NCBI RefSeq assembly: GCF_021018895.1
Contig: NC_079384.1
Span: 5,008,140-5,072,139, forward strand
Length of the DNA stretch: 64,000 nucleotides
Direction of reading: 5' to 3'
Origin: Seriola aureovittata
Taxonomy: Eukaryota; Chordata; Actinopteri; Carangiformes; Carangidae
This document shows positions 58,891 to 64,000 of this stretch, in pieces. The notes beneath the pieces were generated by a model. That model did not search any database. It worked only from the letters and a program-made list of their open reading frames with translations, and had not been told where the DNA came from. A program made the translations under genes and the position numbers. Each line of letters begins with the position of its first letter. The stretch's first letter is position 1.

Positions 58891-59993
58891 AGTCAGTTTT
58901 TGTTTTGTAATGCTCATTAAACCCTCTGAAACTATTTCGTCCATTGATTTCCAGAAGTTCAAACAATGAATGTTCTACAAAGACAAACTCATTTTCATCT
59001 TCATCTTCTACACACATTCTGCTGCTGTCTGTAAAATGATCTGTGGATGGACGTGTAGGCTACACACTGACCTTTTACCTTTTTTCATACAACAAACAAA
59101 AGACACTTTCAGAGAGGAGGGAGGGGGGGGCCTCGTTCATTCCAAACCTCCTCTAATTTCCAGCAGCATTTTCACCCTGTGTTTGTAATAGATACGTTAC
59201 TAACACACACTCACCGCAGGTTCTCAAGAAGGTCAAATTGGCCATGCAACCAACACATTTAAGTTGTCCTGTGGACGCTGAGCACACGTCTGCTGGAGAT
59301 TCGAGTAAACACCTTCCACCACAAGTGTTTATGTGGCACCAGGACTCAGTGAGGGACACCTACACAGGTCTGCTGTTCTCCCTAACGATTAAACACAGGG
59401 GAAAATGTTTGCCTGGACACGCCAAATATTTGTTCATTGGGCTTTACCTACCACTAAGCTCTTAAAATATGCAGTAATTGATACTATAGCACAGGAGGTC
59501 CTAAACCGTTTTTGATATAAAGGAGCCTCAAATAGAGGTGCATTAAATCACGATTGTTAGCTGTTTGGTTTTGGTACAAATTTAATCACGACTGCGCACA
59601 ATAAATCAGGTGAGACAGAGATTTCATCTGACACATTCGGTTCTATATACGTGAGGGTCAAGAGGTTTATTATAGTTGCCGTATCCATGAAGAACAGCCT
59701 CTTGAGTTTTAAATGTAATTTTGCATGGGAGGTCTCTGTGGGTAAAACTGAAGATTAAGTGAAAACCAGACCATCTCTTGCAAAAACAATACCAACGGCT
59801 GTTTCTTTGCAAAAGTAAATGTAAGACTGTGTAACTTTTGCTGAGTAGCAGCCACAGTGGCCAAAAGTAACAATTATGTGACACCGGTCAGGGCTTAAAC
59901 ATAGTTAGCTGTGTATAACTGTGGTACAAGTGCAGAAAGGTTATCAAGTCTGGTGAAATGTCCATTACACAGCAATGTCTATCTAAAGTTTCT

Positions 59994-60290
59994 TAAAGGG
60001 GAACTCTGTTTACAGATCTTTTCAGATTGTATCCAGACTTTTGTCTTTCCAGACAGAGCTGTGTACGGTCTGATAAATTGCCTCAGGTGATGTCACTTAA
60101 GTCAGCGTCGGCTGGGGTACAAGTCTGAAAATGAGACAGAAAAGTGAGTCACCTGACACTCCTCGTCTCTGCTTGAGGCTCCAGGCTACATTAGCCGCTA
60201 CTAACCTAACACCAGTGGTCCGGTTGCATTGTGGGTAATGTAAGCACCAGATTTTGACAAAGAAGAAGAATGTACAATATCGCCAAGCCG
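59994..60290 (+). mobile_element. TTAAAGG-ended repeat, family D
   Basis: Starts TTAAAGGGGAACTCTGTTTA, contains GATGTCACTTAAGTCAGCG, and near its right side reads TTGCATTGTGGGTAATGTAA, then GCACCAGATTTTGACAAAGA and AGAAGAATGTACAATA. The last part closely matches a widespread fish MITE-like repeat I recall (CATTGTGGGTAATGTAGGCGCCAG, then TTTTGACAAAGAAGAAGA). Right boundary is approximate. There is no coding capacity. Confidence 0.55.
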
Positions 60291-61201
60291 TAGTTATAAG
60301 TGTGTAATGCTAAATCGGTGCGGTCGCTGTCAAACTCTCAGTGTATCGAGCAGAGTACTGAATTGAGCGCTGGTGCATCTAGTTAGCTTTGAATTTAACT
60401 TTTCATTTGTATGGGGAAAGAGTGTGTTATTTCTTCCATCAAAATGTTTGACGTCTCACTTTAAACTGTTAGCCCTGTTCATGACAAAGCTCACAATATC
60501 ACGCAACATGTTCATCCAACAGAGCGAGGCTTCACTCTTTCAATCTCTTTCTTGCCAAGTGACCCCACTTTGGGAGCTCTTGTCCTCAGCATTTCATGAT
60601 TAGTTAGGAATTTCTGTACAAATAATCTTCCACAAGAAAGTTTTATTTGTTGAAATTTATCAGCCTAATTAATATCCCTTTAGAATACAACCACAATGTT
60701 TCCTGTGTTTTACTGGCTTGGCTAATCATGCAGATGGAGCGTTCAGCTCTAATCAAGGGGCTAAAATGTTTAATGTTTGGCTGTTGTGCAAAGAAAAGAG
60801 CTTAGCAGAGAAGGTACAATCAGAAAGCTGGATTGTGAATATTAAGATTCCCATGACTGTTGAAAGGAAATATTCCGACTCTTCTTGTTCATGACGCGTG
60901 CAGCGCCGCGGTCTGGGAACCATGACGCAAACTTATACAGTCCGCAACCTAAACCTCGACAACTCTCTGCACCATCGCAAAGCATTTTCCTCCACTCCAT
61001 CTCTGAAAATTAGACGGAATTATTTGGAACGCGCTGCGAGTGCTGATGAGTTTACATGCAAGCGGGCATGTTTACTTCAACATAATTTCCCTCGTTGTCT
61101 AAATCCTTGTGTTGTTGGCAAACTGCTCGGATAAATTAGCTTTGACGGATCTAGGAACTCTGCCTTCCTGCTTTTCTGTGCGTTTCTTCCAAACAGAGAC
61201 A
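60291..61201. other. Non-coding spacer
   Basis: There is no gene. The window 60620-60765 holds TAATTAATAT and CTAATCATGCAGATGG and is listed as a candidate regulatory stretch. The short frame at 60898-61134 begins in CpG-rich sequence but has no recognisable domain. Confidence 0.45.
60620..60765. promoter_or_regulatory. Candidate conserved regulatory stretch
   Basis: Contains GAAATTTATCAGCCTAATTA, ATATCCCTTTAGAATACAAC and GGCTAATCATGCAGATGGAG. Homeodomain-type cores, an E box (CAGATG) and an octamer-like ATGCAGAT are grouped in non-repetitive sequence. Evidence is motif content only. Confidence 0.25.
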
Positions 61202-61282
61202 GTGTGTGTGTTTGTGTTTGTGTGTGTGTGTGTGTCTGTGTGTGTGAAAGAGAGAGAGAGAGAGAAAAGAAAGGGAGAGAGA
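61202..61282. repeat. (TG)n(GA)n compound microsatellite
   Basis: Interrupted TG units at 61202-61246 pass into GA units at 61250-61282. Confidence 0.94.
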
Positions 61283-61419
61283 AGACCAACACTGAGGTAC
61301 TGAGACTGCCGGGTATGAACCCAGGTTGTCCATCATGGTTGGACTGAATATAGAAGTGGTCACTCCTGACAGCTCTACAATCTTAGATTTTCCAGTCTAT
61401 TTGAGATGAAGAGGGATCA

Positions 61420-61466
61420 GGGGGGTGGTGGTGGGGGGAGGGGGGGGGGGGGGGGGGGGGGGGGGG
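61420..61466. repeat. Poly-G tract
   Basis: Forty-seven bases that are almost all G, with a few T and one A, then an uninterrupted run of about 27 G. The frame across it is poly-Gly. Length is likely approximate in any assembly. Confidence 0.93.
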
Positions 61467-64000
61467 TTAGCCTGCTCGGTAGCTAATGGTGGCAAAAACC
61501 AGAGTTATCTGCACCGAAAGACTCATCCATCTTCTCGCCGCTGCAGTGACGAAAAGCAAACACACGGAACAAGACGGCCATACAGCATCCAGCTCTCACA
61601 CTCCTGGCCAAACACACCTAACAGAGATAACAAGATGCTTAAGAGGCTGGGGAGGGCTGGGAGTTACCCACAGGGCTGCAGTGTAAATAAATCCTGCTTG
61701 TTGAATAAAAATACTTAAAAGCAGAGCTTCACAGCCATGTTCGGTAAAATTAGGTGTCACATTTTTTAATATAACAAATATATGGGAAGAAATTTCTAGT
61801 CAGTAATCTTCAGTTATGTGACTAAAGAATATAACTATTCAGTGTCATGAAAACATTTAACAGTAACATTTTGGAATCAACCCTTTAGTGACTTATGGGG
61901 TGAAGAACACATTTGCTATAGTGTGGATATGAGAGACACGTCTTTTTCTTCCCCAGATTGTTTCATTTAAAGGTTTTTGTTTTTTATATCAATAGAGTGA
62001 CGTCACACAACAACTCCAGATTTGAAACCACTTTCTTAGACTTCCTAATTTCCTCATTACTGGTCAATACGAATAAAAAAACAATCAAGAAATGCGACTA
62101 TGTAAATACATACTGAAGTACTACTCTGGGCCACTTCTATCACATACTTTTACTTCTATTTCACTACATTTTCTAGAGAAAAATAGATTAAATTCTTTAA
62201 AAAGAAGCTCCACCATGACAAACAACATTAAAATGATGCTCACATGTTAATGCATCAGTAAAAATACATACAGCAATATTTAGGGAGGACAGAACCGTCC
62301 GTAAACCAATACTTGAGTGAACTCATTCTGACTACGTTTGGAGTGAAGTCATGTTAGATAATTCTGATGTGCCCTGCGTCTCCATGACGACTTGTATAAT
62401 AACAAAACACTTTGAGTGTTTGAGTGTTAATTCTGCTAATTCTGCTAATACTTCTGTGCTTGTGAAATTAAGCTTGCAAGATTTTTTATTTGTAGTGGAA
62501 TATTTTAACACTGATTTATTGTTACTTTTACTTTAGTAAAAGGTCTCACTGCTCCTTCCATCACTGTCAGTTTCCATCAGCTCTTATATTAACTAGACTA
62601 TGCTTTGTTGGAATATTTTCAATTTAATATGTTCCTGTAAACGCATTAAGTTATAAAGCATGATTGCCAACCCCCCCCCCCCGAGGCATCAATCATTATT
62701 AATGTGAAGTGATAATATTTATTTGCCCTTTCCAGCCTATTATGCTGCACTGCAAGTTAGAAAACACGTTAAAATCTATTTTGTTCTATTCAATAAATCA
62801 TTTCACAGCCCCATGGGTGAATGCTGGCCTCAGGAGGAAAAAGGAGGCCATTCAAATAGCTGCAGTTCACCGCCTGAGGTTGCACAGTCGCCTCCGTGCC
62901 TTCCAGCCACAGACAGATCCTCTCATCGTGGAACGTGCCATTTTTTTTCCACGGCGGCTGCCCCCCTATCAGGACCCACAGCGACGAATCCGATTGACGA
63001 TGATAATTTAATCACCGGCTTTCAGCTGAGCGGAGCACTGGGGAGGCGCACACACGTCCACACCAACATGCATGGGAACGTTTGAGCAACAAACTTTAAG
63101 AGCTATAAATATGATATATTCCACCAGGGATTGTTCTAATGGTTCTGCCCCCCCGGAGGGATCGAAGGGTTAAAACACCGTATTGTGCTGAGCCACAGTC
63201 AGTGCTCCTGGCACTAGGCCTGATAAAGCAAGACGTCTTTCATATTGTGCAGACAATGTCAAATTGGGTTAAACAATGAGTCAATCAGGCAAAGAAAAAA
63301 ATAATGTAAAGTATTTCAACTGTGGATTCTGCAGAAAAACATCTTTAGGAATAATAAAGTTATATATAATTTGTATCATTTTCACATAAATAAATATGAG
63401 CTTCTCTCTATTAAACAAAGCTTCTTAACAACACCACTCTATACCAACACCTATAGATCTGACCTGATCCAAATTACACATGAAGGGATGAAACAAATGA
63501 CTGGCTCCAGCAAACAACCCTCCTCAGTTTTCAAGCTCTCTGCAATCAGTGGAAAATTATATTTCTCTGAGCTTTATTCATACGCTGTAAACCGATATCA
63601 TCTGAGGTCAGGTTTTTTTTTTTTCTTTTGGAACCTGGCATTTCCCGGTGCCATTGTTGTTGTTGTTGCTATATTTAGCAGCGCGGCGCGAGAGAGGACA
63701 CACGTGCCACTCATGGAGGGGCATACAGGAGGCCTCTGTTTGACTGGCCCACAGTCACAACAGCCCACTGTGCTGCTGCTGCACAGAGGCCTCTGTGTCC
63801 CACTGACACCATTACCACTGCAGGACAGCAGGTCACCAACAAGCACGGTGAACCAGGAGGGAAGTCCTGCCTATGACTGGCGCCAATAAACAGATTGCGT
63901 ATCCCACATAGCAAAAGGGGCAACTGCACAGAATGATTGCGTTTGGTTTAAACAATAGGGTTGTTGACGAGGAAAGATCATTTTTAGCCAGGTAATGAGA
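61467..64000. other. Non-coding spacer to the window end
   Basis: There is no gene. A C run lies at 62671-62682 and a T run at 63613-63624. The stretch 62700-63010 is less repetitive and overlaps two frames of 100 and 120 codons. Neither has a recognisable domain, and the frames are in conflicting phases, so no exon is called. The frame at 63371-63889 (172 codons) runs through a T tract and is also unsupported. Confidence 0.45.

Larger units (their letters stand above)
54244..59993. other. Non-coding spacer with simple repeats
   Basis: No gene is recognisable in almost 6 kb. It contains a GT array, a TC array, an A run at 56513-56524 and a fragment of a dispersed repeat near 58808, listed separately. 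The stretch 58040-58300 has CpG and the phrase GACTGTAAATGGAGATGGAC, which resembles dispersed repeats but could not be bounded. Confidence 0.45.

Noticed and set aside
62709..63085. Overlapping frames of 100 and 120 codons
   Set aside because: Two phases are equally open and neither shows a domain; possibly a conserved non-coding stretch, but this is not demonstrable here.
63371..63889. 172-codon frame, the second longest in the window
   Set aside because: It starts in AT-rich spacer, runs through a T tract that encodes poly-Phe, and has no recognisable motif.

Overview
This window looks like vertebrate, most likely teleost (ray-finned fish), nuclear DNA. The evidence is its very dense CA/GT, GA and ATCT microsatellites, AT-rich spacer, many short decayed interspersed repeats of types I recognise from fish genomes, remnants of LINE and tRNA-derived SINE retroposons, and a broken copy of a HIPK-like kinase, a family that is multicopy in many fishes. 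There are no long open frames, operons, ribosome binding sites or prokaryotic features. Everything was read by eye, so family names come from remembered sequence patterns and not from a database search.

I find no intact protein-coding gene, rRNA, stand-alone tRNA or miRNA in the 64 kb. The one clear protein-related locus is a pseudogene at 24189-24950. It resembles the catalytic domain of a HIPK-like kinase, keeps a splice-acceptor-like 5' edge, and has lost its catalytic core. Its reading frame changes several times and it carries an in-frame stop.

Layout: 1-2.6 kb is spacer with a GT repeat; 2.6-3.0 kb is a short terminal-inverted-repeat element (family B, copy 1). At 6.3-7.9 kb there is an ATCT array and a cluster of GT/CA arrays. 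At 9.6-10.3 kb there is a repeat fragment followed by a minus-strand LINE endonuclease fragment. 12-18 kb is spacer with a few weak exon-like signals. At 21.3-21.8 kb is a complete family A element. At 23.7-25.0 kb are a repeat fragment and the kinase pseudogene. At 28.7-29.6 kb are an AT-rich tract, a fragment of foldback family C, and a SINE. At 33.3-35.0 kb are purine and CA/GT tracts, a candidate regulatory stretch, and family B copy 2. At 36.1 kb is a LINE C-terminal fragment; at 38.0-38.5 kb is family A copy 2 (inverted); at 48.3-48.6 kb is family A copy 3, deleted internally. At 51.7 kb is a LINE-like 3' tail, at 53.6-54.2 kb a nearly complete foldback element (family C), and at 60.0-60.3 kb a fourth TTAAAGG-ended repeat.

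Several stretches have clustered homeodomain-type TAAT motifs inside otherwise unremarkable sequence (around 16.4, 26.0, 32.0, 34.2, 37.4, 39.7 and 60.7 kb). With the absence of genes, this fits a gene desert or a very large intron near a developmental gene, but that is inference and depends on cross-species alignment. No new biological system is evident. The most useful observations are the kinase pseudogene, the family A elements with a removable internal hairpin, the foldback element, and the TTAAAGG terminus shared by four otherwise different repeat families.
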